Of a DNA stretch of 64,000 nt, positions 39,229 through 47,838 are shown piece by piece. The notes under the pieces are model-generated. The model ran no database searches and had not been told where the DNA came from. It worked only from the letters and a program-made list of their open reading frames with translations. The translations under genes were made by a program, and so were the position numbers. Every line of letters starts with the position of its first letter. Within the stretch, counting starts at the first letter, position 1. Origin of the DNA: Nocardioides sp. Root140 (GTDB lineage Bacteria > Actinomycetota > Actinomycetes > Propionibacteriales > Nocardioidaceae); contig NZ_LMFI01000001.1 in the NCBI RefSeq assembly GCF_001426745.1, positions 1,252,022 to 1,316,021 on the forward strand, written 5' to 3'.

Positions 39229-39243
39229 GAACCCGTGGTCGGC

Positions 39244-42120
39244 TCAGTCAGGCACGACCAGATCGCGTCGCGACGAGACGCCGAGCTTGCGCATCGCTGA
39301 GCTCAACTGGGTCGAGACCGTGTGGGGAGAGCGGAACAGTGCCTCGGCCACCTCCCGGTTGGTCTTCCCCTGCGCCACCAACCGCACCACCTCGCGCTCG
39401 CGCGGCGAGAGGTTGACTCCATAACCGGTGCGTCCGCCCCACCACGGCCGACTTCGCTCCACGCCGTGTTCGGCCAAGGTCTCGAGCACCCGCGTCGCAT
39501 CGGCCCGTGCACCGAGGTCGGCGAGGCCGTCGAACACCGCGGACAGTCGAGCGATCCCCGGCTCGGTGGCACCGACGGCGAGCTCGTGCCGAGCCCAGCG
39601 CTCGCGAACCAGGAGGGCCGGATGTGGGCGAGGCATCCGGCTCCAGGCGTCCACTGCGCGTTGGTAGGCCGCTCCGGCGAGTGCCACGTCGTCGTCGCGC
39701 TCGGCGAGCATCGCCTTGCAGGTTGCCAGGCCCGCCTCTGCGGCTGGGATCCCGCGTCCCCGGATGCCCCGCTCGCACTCCACGGTCAAGGATCGGGCTG
39801 CCTTCGCGTCACCGCCTGCCAGCAGTGCCGCCACCCGCACGGGTGCCAACTCCGATGCCCACAGCCACAGTTGCTTGAGACGGACCATCGCCAGGGCCTC
39901 GGAGGAGACCCGGAGGGCGTCGTCGAGGCGCCCGGCAATGAGGTGGCGCAGGGCGAGCAGGCTCCCGGCCTCGATCGTGATCGGCTCCAACGGGAACTGT
40001 CGAGCCAGCTCCCAGGCGTGCTCCAGGCGAGGCCGGGCCGTCCCCTCCGGTGCCGAGGCGAACTGCAGGCCGATCGCGACCACGAGCGGCTCGAGACGCG
40101 TGTGTGGCGGGATGTCCTCGTTGTCCGCAAGGTGTTCGACTCGCGCGGCGAGGCCGTCCCACGTGCCGGTGAGCCAGTCGAACCGCGCACGGTTGAGCAT
40201 GAGCAGGTCGTCGACCCGCGGGTAGCCGCCGCCGCGAGCCAGGTGCTCCGCACGCGCCAGTGACCGCCCAGCGACGTCGAACCGACCCCACAACATCGCG
40301 ACGTCGCTCAGGTTCACGTGCCCGCGCACCAAGTGGTCCCGCTCCTGGGCGTCGGCGGTGTCGTCCGGGAGGTGCGCGGCCTCGTCCCACCCGGACGGCT
40401 GCCCGAGGCCCAGCAGGGCTGTGACACGGTCGACCAACACCCGTGTGCGGTCACTTCGCCTCACCGGCGGCTCGACCCGTTGCGCCCGGTCGAGCCACTC
40501 CAGGTGGCGTGACCCCGACCAGTCCGTGCCGAACGGTGACCCGAGCATCAGCATCGCCCGGAGCGCGGTCTCCGCGTCGGCGAGGTCTGGGATTGCGAGC
40601 TCGAGCTCGTTCCTTGACTGCACGTAGTCCCCCGCATTGCTGAGCGCCCTGCCGAGCTGGAACCTCAGCAAACCGCGCACCTGCGGTGCGGCGTCACCAG
40701 CATCGACAGCGCGATGCAGGGTCGCCACCAGTCCGTGGAGGCGCTCGACGCCGACTGCTGCGCTGTAGGTGATCTTGTCGGCCAACCTGGCGAGCTCGGC
40801 GGGCGACAGCTCCGCGTGCAACACGACCTCGAGGAGCAGTGAGACAGCGGTCGTCTCGTCCCCGCTGGACGAGGCGAGCTCGGCCGCCTGCTCGGCGTAC
40901 CGGCACCACCGGGGCACGTCCCCCGCCCTGCGGAAGTGCGCGGCGAGCCGGGCAAGCGGCGGCCGCTCCCTCTGCTCCAGGACCTCGCCGGCAATCCGGT
41001 GGCCACGCCGTGCCTCCGAGGGCGAGATCGCGTCGTACACGGCCTGCCCGACCAGGACATGGCGGAACCGGAACTGCGAGCCACGGACCTCGAGCATCAA
41101 CACGGTCAGCGCTTCGTCGAGGCCCTTGCCGACCTCGTCCGGAGACAGTCCCGACATGGCAACCAACGTCGCCTCGTCGACGGCATCCCCGAACGTCGCG
41201 GCTGCCCGGAGGACGCCTCGTGCCTCCGCGCCGAGCCGCCGGTACCGCTCGAGTACTCCGTCACGCACCGTAGGCGGCACCTCGATCCGGTCGAGGTGGC
41301 GACGCACCCACTCGCCGTCCCTGCGGGTCAGGTCAGCCCGGTCGTGCAGCAGACGGACAGTCTCCTCGAGGGCGAGCGGCACACCCTCCGTGCGGGCATG
41401 GAGGAACTCGGCGAACGCTCCGGTGACCGGTCGCTCCTGCAGCATCGACGACACCATCTGGCGGGTGTCGTCGACACCGAGACTGGCGAGGCCGATCCGT
41501 AGCATGCTCGTCCCCGTCGGCGCCTTGCCGGTGAGACGGTGCAAGTTGGAGGTTGCCTCCAGCTCCGAGGGCCGGTAGGTCAGCACAATTCGGTGGGCGG
41601 CCGTCGGGCGGGACGCCAGGAAGAGGAGCAGGTCCAGGGTGGCCGGGTCGGCCCAGTGCGCGTCGTCGACCACGAGAAGGCCGGGTGCCAGGGCGTCGAC
41701 CAGCTCGGCAAGGGCACGGAAGATCCGGTGCTGGGAGGCGGCAGGATCGGAGAGGGCCTCCGGGCTCGGCGGTAGATGAGGGCCCCACTCGGGGAACAAC
41801 GGCCTCAGTGCACCGGCGAGCGGGGTGAGCGAGAGCCGGCGTACGTCACCGACCGTGTCCCGGAGCGCGTCGATGACCGGCGCGAGGGTGAACGAACGGC
41901 TGTAGGCAGGGCACGCGACCACGAGCACGTCGACGTGCGTGCGCAACAGCTCCTGGACAAGGCGAGTCTTGCCGATGCCTGTCTCGCCCTCGATGAGGAC
42001 GAGCGCGCGATCGGCGCGCACCAGCACCTCGTTGATCCGCGACAGCTCTTCTGCCCGGCCCACGAAGGCCGGGGTGGAGAGCGAGGAGGGACTTCCGCGC
42101 TGCATCGTGGATTCGCTCAC
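39244..42120 (-). CDS. LAL-type (large ATP-binding LuxR) transcriptional regulator
   Basis: A 958-residue regulator of the MalT/LAL class. The N-terminal STAND/AAA-type ATPase has Walker A ALVLIEGETGIGKTRLVQ (about 39-56) and Walker B APGLLVVDDAHWADP (about 160); the middle is a TPR-like helical array (about 350-880) that usually binds an inducer; the C-terminal HTH LuxR domain (LSPREREVVRLVAQGKTNREVAEALFRSPHTVSTQLSSAMRKLGV) occupies about 902-950. The GTG at 42120 gives MSESTMQRGSP; an ATG at 42105 is nearly as good. A longer in-frame reading runs across the divergent cyclophilin gene and is rejected. Its most probable target is the S8 peptidase gene, 205 bases downstream on the same strand. 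Confidence 0.93.
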   Translation of the reverse strand: MSESTMQRGSPSSLSTPAFVGRAEELSRINEVLVRADRALVLIEGETGIGKTRLVQELLRTHVDVLVVACPAYSRSFTLAPVIDALRDTVGDVRRLSLTPLAGALRPLFPEWGPHLPPSPEALSDPAASQHRIFRALAELVDALAPGLLVVDDAHWADPATLDLLLFLASRPTAAHRIVLTYRPSELEATSNLHRLTGKAPTGTSMLRIGLASLGVDDTRQMVSSMLQERPVTGAFAEFLHARTEGVPLALEETVRLLHDRADLTRRDGEWVRRHLDRIEVPPTVRDGVLERYRRLGAEARGVLRAAATFGDAVDEATLVAMSGLSPDEVGKGLDEALTVLMLEVRGSQFRFRHVLVGQAVYDAISPSEARRGHRIAGEVLEQRERPPLARLAAHFRRAGDVPRWCRYAEQAAELASSSGDETTAVSLLLEVVLHAELSPAELARLADKITYSAAVGVERLHGLVATLHRAVDAGDAAPQVRGLLRFQLGRALSNAGDYVQSRNELELAIPDLADAETALRAMLMLGSPFGTDWSGSRHLEWLDRAQRVEPPVRRSDRTRVLVDRVTALLGLGQPSGWDEAAHLPDDTADAQERDHLVRGHVNLSDVAMLWGRFDVAGRSLARAEHLARGGGYPRVDDLLMLNRARFDWLTGTWDGLAARVEHLADNEDIPPHTRLEPLVVAIGLQFASAPEGTARPRLEHAWELARQFPLEPITIEAGSLLALRHLIAGRLDDALRVSSEALAMVRLKQLWLWASELAPVRVAALLAGGDAKAARSLTVECERGIRGRGIPAAEAGLATCKAMLAERDDDVALAGAAYQRAVDAWSRMPRPHPALLVRERWARHELAVGATEPGIARLSAVFDGLADLGARADATRVLETLAEHGVERSRPWWGGRTGYGVNLSPREREVVRLVAQGKTNREVAEALFRSPHTVSTQLSSAMRKLGVSSRRDLVVPD

Positions 42121-42213
42121 TCGCGCGCGATCCCCCTGCCGAGACAGCCGGACGGGAAACCGTCCGAGGCAACCTGCGTGGCAGCCTAATGCCTCGCTGG
42201 CTACCATCGCCGC

Positions 42214-42948
42214 ATGTTCAAGCGAAGCCTGGCCGCGATGGCCGCACTGACCCTCTTCTCCCTCGCGGCCTGTTCGGACGACGGCGGCGACAAGGACGAC
42301 GACACCGTCGCGGGCGACCCTTCCGCCAGTGCCACGACGGACCCGAGCGAGACCGCCGACCCGTCGACGCCCGCGGAGACCACGCCCGCCGCGGGAGCGT
42401 GCGCCTACGACGCGGACGGCACGCAGCCGGCCAAGGAGGTCGACCCCCCACCCGGCGACCCGAAGAAGAAGGGCCTGGTCCACGTCACCATCGAGACCAG
42501 CGCCGGTGACATCAAGGCCACACTGAACGCCAAGAAGACTCCCTGCACGGTCAACTCGTTCCTCTCGCTGGCCGACCAGGACTACTTCGACGACACCAGC
42601 TGCCACCGGGTGACCACCCAGGGCATCTACGTCCTCCAGTGCGGTGACCCGACCGGCACCGGCATGGGCGGCCCCGGCTACCAGTTCGACGACGAGCTGG
42701 CCGGCACGGAGAAGTACCCGGCCGGCACCCTCGCGATGGCCAACGCAGGCCCGGGCACCAACGGATCGCAGTTCTTCATGGTCTACAAGGACTCGTCCGC
42801 AGCGCTGTCCCCGGCGTACACCGTCTTCGGCACGTTCGACACCGCGAGCATCAAGCTGCTCCAGAAGGTGGCCGCCAAGGGCACCGACAACGGCACCGCC
42901 GACGGCGCCCCGAAGGTGCCGGTCACCATCGACGAGGTCGACGACTGA
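42214..42948 (+). CDS. Lipoprotein peptidyl-prolyl cis-trans isomerase (cyclophilin)
   Basis: A 244-residue surface lipoprotein. The signal MFKRSLAAMAALTLFSLAAC ends in a lipobox LAAC (Cys20); a Ser/Thr/Asp/Pro-rich linker of about 60 residues follows. The C-terminal 165 residues are a cyclophilin: HVTIETSAGDIKATLNAKKTPCTVNSFLSLADQDYFDDTSCHRV, GYQFDDELAG, GTLAMANAGPGTNGSQFFMVYKDS (the catalytic Gln/Phe strand) and YTVFGTF. It likely assists folding of exported proteins on the outer face of the membrane. Divergent from the LAL gene. Confidence 0.94.
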   Translation: MFKRSLAAMAALTLFSLAACSDDGGDKDDDTVAGDPSASATTDPSETADPSTPAETTPAAGACAYDADGTQPAKEVDPPPGDPKKKGLVHVTIETSAGDIKATLNAKKTPCTVNSFLSLADQDYFDDTSCHRVTTQGIYVLQCGDPTGTGMGGPGYQFDDELAGTEKYPAGTLAMANAGPGTNGSQFFMVYKDSSAALSPAYTVFGTFDTASIKLLQKVAAKGTDNGTADGAPKVPVTIDEVDD

Positions 42949-42960
42949 CCACACCGATGG

Positions 42961-43866
42961 TCACAGCGGGAACGTGACTCCCGTGAGCGACTCGGACTTC
43001 CGCCACAACGCACTGGCGAGGTCCGGGTCGTTCGCCATTTCGGAGCGACCGACAAGGGTCGGGTGGCCGAGCAGCTCACCGGGGCCGTGCGGACCGACAT
43101 AGCTGTTGCCGGGCAGGTCCCCGGTGGCGGCGTACAGGAGCGGCTGCGCGCCCTGCGACGGCTTCATGCCGATCAGCGCGTTGCCCAGGCTGCCCAACCG
43201 GGTGAAGGCCTTGTTCCCCGTGCCGCCATGGATTCCGGTCGCCGTGTAGCCCGGGTGCGCTCCGACCGCACGCACGTCGGATCCGGTCGCCGCGAGGCGC
43301 CGGTCGAGCTCGGCGAGGAACAGCAGGTTCGCCAGCTTCGACTGTGCGTACGCCGCATAGGGGACGTAGCCGCGTCGGGCGAAGTCGAGGTCGTCGACCT
43401 CGATCGTGCCGCTGCGGTGGGAGGCCGACGAGACCACCACGACCCGGTCGTGGAGCCGTGGCAGCAGCAGGTTCGTCAGGGCGAAGTGGCCCAGGTGGTT
43501 CGTACCGATCTGCGACTCGAACCCGTCGACCGTGCGCGACTCGGGAACGGCCATGATGCCGGCGTTGTTGACCAGCACGTCGAGGCGATCGAGGTTGCTG
43601 GCGAACGCGTGCACCGAGCCCAGGTCGGCGACATCGAGCCAGCGCACCTCGATCCGGCCGGGTGCGCCGGTCCGGCGCACCCGCTCGGCCCCGGCCTCGC
43701 CCTTCGCGGTGTCGCGGACCGCCACCACCACCTCGGCACCGGCCGTGGCCAGCGCGCGGGTCAGCTCGAGTCCAAGGCCTCCGGTGGCACCGGTGACGAC
43801 GAAGCGTCGTCCGTCCTGGGCGGGCATCTGCGCCGTGGTCCACGGCGTGCGTCGATGTCGGGCCAT
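42961..43866 (-). CDS. Short-chain dehydrogenase/reductase
   Basis: A 301-residue SDR. The nucleotide-binding motif is FVVTGATGGLGLELTRALA (TGxxxGxG), the NNAG motif is LDVLVNNAGIMA, and the catalytic triad is Ser in VVVVSSASHRSG and YAAYAQSKLAN (YxxxK). The sequence resembles the retinol-dehydrogenase-like/WW-domain oxidoreductase-like bacterial SDRs. The start ATG at 43866 is used; an in-frame ATG at 43875 adds three residues. The substrate is not known. Confidence 0.92.
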   Translation of the reverse strand: MARHRRTPWTTAQMPAQDGRRFVVTGATGGLGLELTRALATAGAEVVVAVRDTAKGEAGAERVRRTGAPGRIEVRWLDVADLGSVHAFASNLDRLDVLVNNAGIMAVPESRTVDGFESQIGTNHLGHFALTNLLLPRLHDRVVVVSSASHRSGTIEVDDLDFARRGYVPYAAYAQSKLANLLFLAELDRRLAATGSDVRAVGAHPGYTATGIHGGTGNKAFTRLGSLGNALIGMKPSQGAQPLLYAATGDLPGNSYVGPHGPGELLGHPTLVGRSEMANDPDLASALWRKSESLTGVTFPL

Positions 43867-43890
43867 GGGCGGCACCCTATGCGGGACCGG

Positions 43891-44319
43891 TCACGCGTCG
43901 GGCGTGAACTCGACGGGCACGCCGATCTGCACGGTGCGGCTCACCGTGCACAGCCGGTCACGTGACATGGCGACCGCGCGGGGCAGGAACTCCCGGGCCG
44001 CGTCGCCGCCCTCCCCCTCGGGGAAGACCACGTCGAAGGTCACCTTCAGGTTGGTCAGGTGGTTGCCCTGCTCGTCACGGATCTTGTCGCCCTCCGCGTG
44101 TACGTCGAACGCGACGGGGGCTGCACGCTTGCCGGTGATCGCGTCGACGTCGATCGCGCTGCAGCCCGCCAGCGCGGCGAGCAACAGCTCCACCGGGGTG
44201 AAGTCGGGGTCGTCGCCCGAGCCGATGGGGAGCACTCCCCCGCGACGGTTGACCGCCTTGTAGCGGCCGTCGCCGATGCGGGTCAGGTCGATGCTGCGCA
44301 GGGTGTCGGAATCAGTCAT
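43891..44319 (-). CDS. OsmC family peroxiredoxin-like protein
   Basis: A 142-residue protein with the OsmC/Ohr fold and the two catalytic cysteines: LAALAGCSAIDVDAI and RLCTVSRTVQ. Members reduce organic hydroperoxides, using dihydrolipoyl or mycothiol partners. The preceding FTPVELLLAA is typical. It follows the SDR gene on the same strand after 24 bases and may be its operon partner. Confidence 0.92.
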   Translation of the reverse strand: MTDSDTLRSIDLTRIGDGRYKAVNRRGGVLPIGSGDDPDFTPVELLLAALAGCSAIDVDAITGKRAAPVAFDVHAEGDKIRDEQGNHLTNLKVTFDVVFPEGEGGDAAREFLPRAVAMSRDRLCTVSRTVQIGVPVEFTPDA

Positions 44320-44411
44320 GCACCGAGCCTGCCAGACCCGCCGCGTTTGCGTGAGCCGCCCGACCGCGCAATGGTGGAGGGGTCATGCCCGCAATCAGCG
44401 AAGGAGAGCAC

Positions 44412-44693
44412 ATGCTCACCCTCACCGAGAACGCCAGCACGATCGTCAAGGACATCGCCGCCCAAGCAGGCGACGAGGCCGCAGGACTCCGCATCACCAG
44501 TGACGACACCCCCGAGCCGGCTTTCGCGGTCAACGCCGCGCCCGCCCCTGAGCCCGGTGACCAGACCGTCGAGCAGGACGGTGCGACCATCTTCCTCGAC
44601 GAGGATGCTGCCCAGCAGCTCGACGACAAGGTGCTCGACGCCGCAGTCGACCAGGCCGGTGGCGTGCAGTTCTCGCTCACCGTCCAGGCCTGA
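44412..44693 (+). CDS. HesB/IscA-like protein lacking the cluster cysteines
   Basis: A 93-residue protein with the HesB/IscA (Fe-S biogenesis, PF01521) shape: LTLTENASTIVKDIAAQAGDEAAGLRIT...QDGATIFLDEDAAQQLDDKVLDAA...GGVQFSLT. The three cysteines that bind iron or cluster in IscA/ErpA are absent; there is no Cys at all. The protein therefore cannot carry an Fe-S cluster by the usual route. AAGGAG lies 5 bases before the ATG at 44412, which fixes the start. A strong terminator follows at once. Confidence 0.72.
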   Translation: MLTLTENASTIVKDIAAQAGDEAAGLRITSDDTPEPAFAVNAAPAPEPGDQTVEQDGATIFLDEDAAQQLDDKVLDAAVDQAGGVQFSLTVQA

Positions 44694-44710
44694 GCAGAAC
44701 CACGAAGAAG

Positions 44711-44738
44711 GCAGGGCCCGGGGTCTCCCGGGCCCTGC
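44711..44738 (+). terminator. Terminator after the HesB-like gene
   Basis: A perfect 12-bp stem GCAGGGCCCGGG/CCCGGGCCCTGC with a 4-base loop GTCT, 17 bases after the stop codon and followed by GCTCATTTCC. Confidence 0.85.
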
Positions 44739-44747
44739 GCTCATTTC

Positions 44748-44918
44748 CTAGAGCCAGCCGTTCTGCTCGGCCGTTCGCACGGCCTCGCTGCGGTTGTCGG
44801 CGCCGGTCTTGCCGATCGCGGCCGAGAGGTGGTTGCGCACCGTGCCCTCGCTGAGGTGCAGCCGCTTGGCCACCACGGCCACACGCGAGCCGTCGCGGGC
44901 TTTCAGTGATGAGGTCAT
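44748..44918 (-). pseudogene. Remnant of a NarL/DesR-type response regulator (HTH part only)
   Basis: Fifty-six codons translate as a partial LuxR-type HTH: SRVAVVAKRLHLSEGTVRNHLSAAIGKTGADNRSEAVRTAEQNGWL, the typical C-terminal end of NarL/FixJ (DesR-like) response regulators including the terminal ENGWL-like sequence. The receiver domain and the first HTH helix are missing; upstream codons (MTSSLKARDG) show no continuation. I read this as a 5'-truncated remnant rather than a small functional regulator. It has no ribosome site. Its first part may be deleted with whatever lay between here and the 45-residue gene. Confidence 0.76.
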
Positions 44919-45007
44919 GGCTCAAGCCTCGTGGCGCGAAGGCCTCTCCACCTCGGTCAGCACTCACGATCCCGCCATGACAAATGTCAGGACCCGACCC
45001 CGAAATG

Positions 45008-45043
45008 GCCGCAGGGCCCGAGATCGCTCCCGGGCCCTGCGGC
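45008..45043 (-). terminator. Terminator of the 45-residue gene
   Basis: GCCGCAGGGCCCG (45008-45020) and CGGGCCCTGCGGC (45031-45043) form a perfect 13-bp stem with a 10-base loop, 20 bases downstream of the stop on the minus strand. It shares the core GCAGGGCCCG with the terminator at 44711-44738. Confidence 0.82.
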
Positions 45044-45062
45044 GCTCATGACTCCTGACGGA

Positions 45063-45200
45063 TCAGAGGCCGCGCAGCCGACGTCGTTCGCGACGCGCCT
45101 CGGCGCGGGCTGCCTCCAGCGCCCGGACCGCGATGGTGTCCTGGGTCTGGTGGATCCGCCCGGCGATGATTCCCTGGGCGACGTACAACTGGGCCTTCAT
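45063..45200 (-). CDS. Small basic protein, 45 residues
   Basis: A short gene between a divergent promoter region and a strong terminator. The protein begins MKAQLYVAQGIIAGRIHQTQ and continues as an amphipathic, arginine-rich helix (ALEAARAEARRERRRLRGL). AGAAGGATC just before the ATG and GAGAGGAC slightly upstream could serve as ribosome site. No family is recognised. Clean terminator placement and start support a real transcript. Confidence 0.6.
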   Translation of the reverse strand: MKAQLYVAQGIIAGRIHQTQDTIAVRALEAARAEARRERRRLRGL

Positions 45201-45259
45201 GATCCTTCTCGTCCTCTCGCGTCATCGTTGACGCAGGTGATTGGTGTAATAAGTACTTC

Positions 45260-45272
45260 AGGCAAGGTGCCT
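45260..45272. promoter_or_regulatory. Short inverted repeat in the divergent region before pepN
   Basis: AGGCA-AGG-TGCCT lies in the 169-base space between the 45-residue gene (-) and pepN (+), within an AT-rich patch (GTAATAAGTACTTC before it and TCTTACATTCTAC after it) likely to hold promoter elements. It may be an operator; its arms are only 5 bases. Confidence 0.28.
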
Positions 45273-45369
45273 CTTACATTCTACGGGAGCCAGCACCGCC
45301 GATCGGCCAGTTCAGGGGTGATCTCAGCCACCACGCGGCGGGTGTGGACGCGCCTCGTAGGGTGATGCC

Positions 45370-47838
45370 GTGTCTTCCGCCGAAACTCCCTTCCGCAGCC
45401 TGCAGCAGACCGAGGCAGTCGCCAGGTTCGACCTGCTCGACGTCACGTCGTACGACGTCCGTCTGGACCTCGCGACCGGTGACGAGACGTTCGCCTCGAC
45501 CACCACGATCAGGTTCACCAGCCGCGGCGGCGCGACGTTCGCCGACCTGAAAGCAACCGCCGTGAACCGCATCGTGTTCAACGGGTCGACGCTGAGCCCC
45601 GACCTGGTCGAGCGAGGCCGGCTCCCCCTCGCCACGCAGGCCGGCGAGAACGAGCTCGTCGTCGATGCGGTCATGCCGTTCCGCAACGACGGGGAGGGCC
45701 TGCACGCCCACGTCGACCCGGCCGACGGACGGCGCTACGTCTACGGGATGTCGTTCATGGATGCCGCGCCGACGATCTTCGCGTGCTTCGACCAGCCCGA
45801 TCTCAAGGCGCCGTACACCTTCCACGTCCGTGCGCCCCTGGACTGGACCGTGATCGGCAACGCCCCCGGCAAGCAGGTGGAGCCCGGCACCTGGGAGTTC
45901 GACGAGACCCCGCCACTGTCGACGTACTTCGTGACCCTGGTCGCCGGGCCCTACCACGTGATCCACGAGAACCACGACGGCATTCCGCTCTCGCTCAGCT
46001 CGCGGCAGTCGATCGCCCAGGCCCTCGACGACGACGCCGACGAGCTGTTCACGATGACCAAGCAGTGCTTCGACGAGTTCCACCGACTGTTCGGCATCCG
46101 CTACCCGTTCGGCAACTACCACCAGGCGTTCGTGCCGGAGTTCAACGCCGGCGCGATGGAGAACCCGGGATGCGTGACCTACCGGGACCCGCTGCTCTTC
46201 ACCAGCAAGGTCACCCGCGGAGAGCGCATCCAGCGAGCCACCACCGTCGCCCACGAGATGGCGCACCAGTGGTTCGGCAACATCACCACGCCCAAGTGGT
46301 GGGACGACCTGTGGCTCAACGAGTCGTTCGCCGAATACATGGGCAACCGGGTCACCGCCGACGTCACGCAGTACGACGACGCCTGGATCCACAACGGCTA
46401 CGCCCGCCGCCAGTGGGGACTCGTCGCGGACCAGCGGCCCAGCACGCACCCGGTGGCCGGCAACGGCGCGTTCGACGCGACCGCCGCCCTGCAGGACTTC
46501 GACGGCATCTCCTATGCCAAGGGCTCCACGATCCTCAAGCAGCTGAACGCGACCCTCGGCGACGACGTCTTCTTCGCCGGGGTGATCGACCACTTCACCC
46601 GCAACCGCTACGGCAACGCGACCATGCACGACCTGTTCGCCTCGTGGGAACGCGCCGGCGCCGGCGACCTCGGGCCGTTCAGCGAGCGCTGGCTGCGCAC
46701 GGCCGGACCCGACACCCTCGAGCTCGACCGCGCTGCCGGCGTCGTACGCCGCACTCCCCCGGCCGGTCAGACCGAAGCACGTGACCACACCATCCACGTG
46801 ACCACCGCGGACGCCGACGGCCGATGGACCACCACTCCGCTGCACGTCGATGCCGACGAGATCACGGTCGACGTGCCTGACGACGCGGCGTTCCTGGTCG
46901 ACCCGGGCATGGAGACCTGGGCGTCCACGCTGGCCGACGACGTCTCCCTCGAGGCCTTCCCGCGCCTCATCGCTGCGACCTCCGACCTGACGATCCGCTC
47001 GGGCATCTGGAACTCCGTCCGCTCCGGCTTCCACCACGCGCGCGTCTCCCCCGAGTCCGTCGTACGCCTGGCCGAGGCATCGCTCCCGACCGAGACCAAC
47101 GACGACGCGCTGCGCACCCTGCCGTTCCTGATCGGCACGGTGGCCGGGCTCAGCCACGACCCGGCCTCTGCCCTGGCACGGCTCCACGCGGCGTGCCGTT
47201 CACTGCTGGACGTCGCCACACCGGGAGGCACCGTGCAGCTGGGCGCCTTCCGGGGAGCGGTCGACTCCGCCGCCGACGTGACCACCCTGCGCACCTGGCT
47301 GGACTCGGCCGATCTTCCTGACGGTGTGGTTGTCGACGCCGACCTGCGCTGGCGGATCATGATCAGGCTGGCCTCGCTCGACGCGATCAGCCGGCCGGGC
47401 CTCGACGGCGAACTGGCCGCCGAGCCCACCACCAAGGCCCGCGTCGACCATGCCCGCGCGGTCTCGGGTCGGCCCGACGCGGAGAGCAAGGCGTGGGCCT
47501 GGGACCGGTTCACCGGGTCCGCGCCGGCCACGAACTACGAGCTGATCGCCTGCGGCACCGGTCTCTGGCAGCCGGGGCAGGAGTCGTTCACCGAGCCCTA
47601 CGTCGACCGCTACCTGAGCGAGCTGCCGGGGGCGGCGAAGGTGCACTCGGGGTGGGTGCTCGGCGACGTGACCGAGCACTTCTTCCCGATCACCTCGGTG
47701 CGGCAGTCGACCGTCGACCGGGCTGACGAGCTGATCGCTCGGGACGGACTCGACCTGACGATCCGCCGCAACGTGGTCGACATGACCGACGAGCTGCGCC
47801 GACGCCTCTCCATCCGCACCACCTTCGATACTCCCTGA
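45370..47838 (+). CDS. pepN: Aminopeptidase N
   Basis: An 822-residue cytoplasmic M1 aminopeptidase that removes N-terminal residues from peptides. The exopeptidase motif is NAGAMENPGCVTYRD, the zinc site is HEMAHQWFGN (His295, Glu296, His299) with Glu318 in WLNESFAEYMG, and the later SYAKGSTILKQL. The C-terminal 400 residues form the helical domain found in actinobacterial PepN (ClpC1-associated family type). The GTG at 45370 begins at MSSAETPFRSL. The last four codons and stop (FDTP-stop) lie in a 24-base repeat element. Confidence 0.96.
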   Translation: MSSAETPFRSLQQTEAVARFDLLDVTSYDVRLDLATGDETFASTTTIRFTSRGGATFADLKATAVNRIVFNGSTLSPDLVERGRLPLATQAGENELVVDAVMPFRNDGEGLHAHVDPADGRRYVYGMSFMDAAPTIFACFDQPDLKAPYTFHVRAPLDWTVIGNAPGKQVEPGTWEFDETPPLSTYFVTLVAGPYHVIHENHDGIPLSLSSRQSIAQALDDDADELFTMTKQCFDEFHRLFGIRYPFGNYHQAFVPEFNAGAMENPGCVTYRDPLLFTSKVTRGERIQRATTVAHEMAHQWFGNITTPKWWDDLWLNESFAEYMGNRVTADVTQYDDAWIHNGYARRQWGLVADQRPSTHPVAGNGAFDATAALQDFDGISYAKGSTILKQLNATLGDDVFFAGVIDHFTRNRYGNATMHDLFASWERAGAGDLGPFSERWLRTAGPDTLELDRAAGVVRRTPPAGQTEARDHTIHVTTADADGRWTTTPLHVDADEITVDVPDDAAFLVDPGMETWASTLADDVSLEAFPRLIAATSDLTIRSGIWNSVRSGFHHARVSPESVVRLAEASLPTETNDDALRTLPFLIGTVAGLSHDPASALARLHAACRSLLDVATPGGTVQLGAFRGAVDSAADVTTLRTWLDSADLPDGVVVDADLRWRIMIRLASLDAISRPGLDGELAAEPTTKARVDHARAVSGRPDAESKAWAWDRFTGSAPATNYELIACGTGLWQPGQESFTEPYVDRYLSELPGAAKVHSGWVLGDVTEHFFPITSVRQSTVDRADELIARDGLDLTIRRNVVDMTDELRRRLSIRTTFDTP

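Noticed and set aside
39244..42954. 1236-residue version of the LAL regulator starting at 42954
   Set aside because: The extra 278 residues run antisense across the cyclophilin lipoprotein gene and have no regulator features; the gene should start near 42120.
44385..44411. Earlier GTG start for the HesB-like gene
   Set aside because: AAGGAG lies between it and the ATG at 44412, so the added residues would be a translation of the ribosome site.
45257..45276. DtxR/IdeR iron box in TCAGGCAAGGTGCCTCTTA before pepN
   Set aside because: Only about 11 of 19 positions match the 19-base consensus and the second half lacks the ACCTAA pattern; an inverted repeat of unknown function is the most I can claim.
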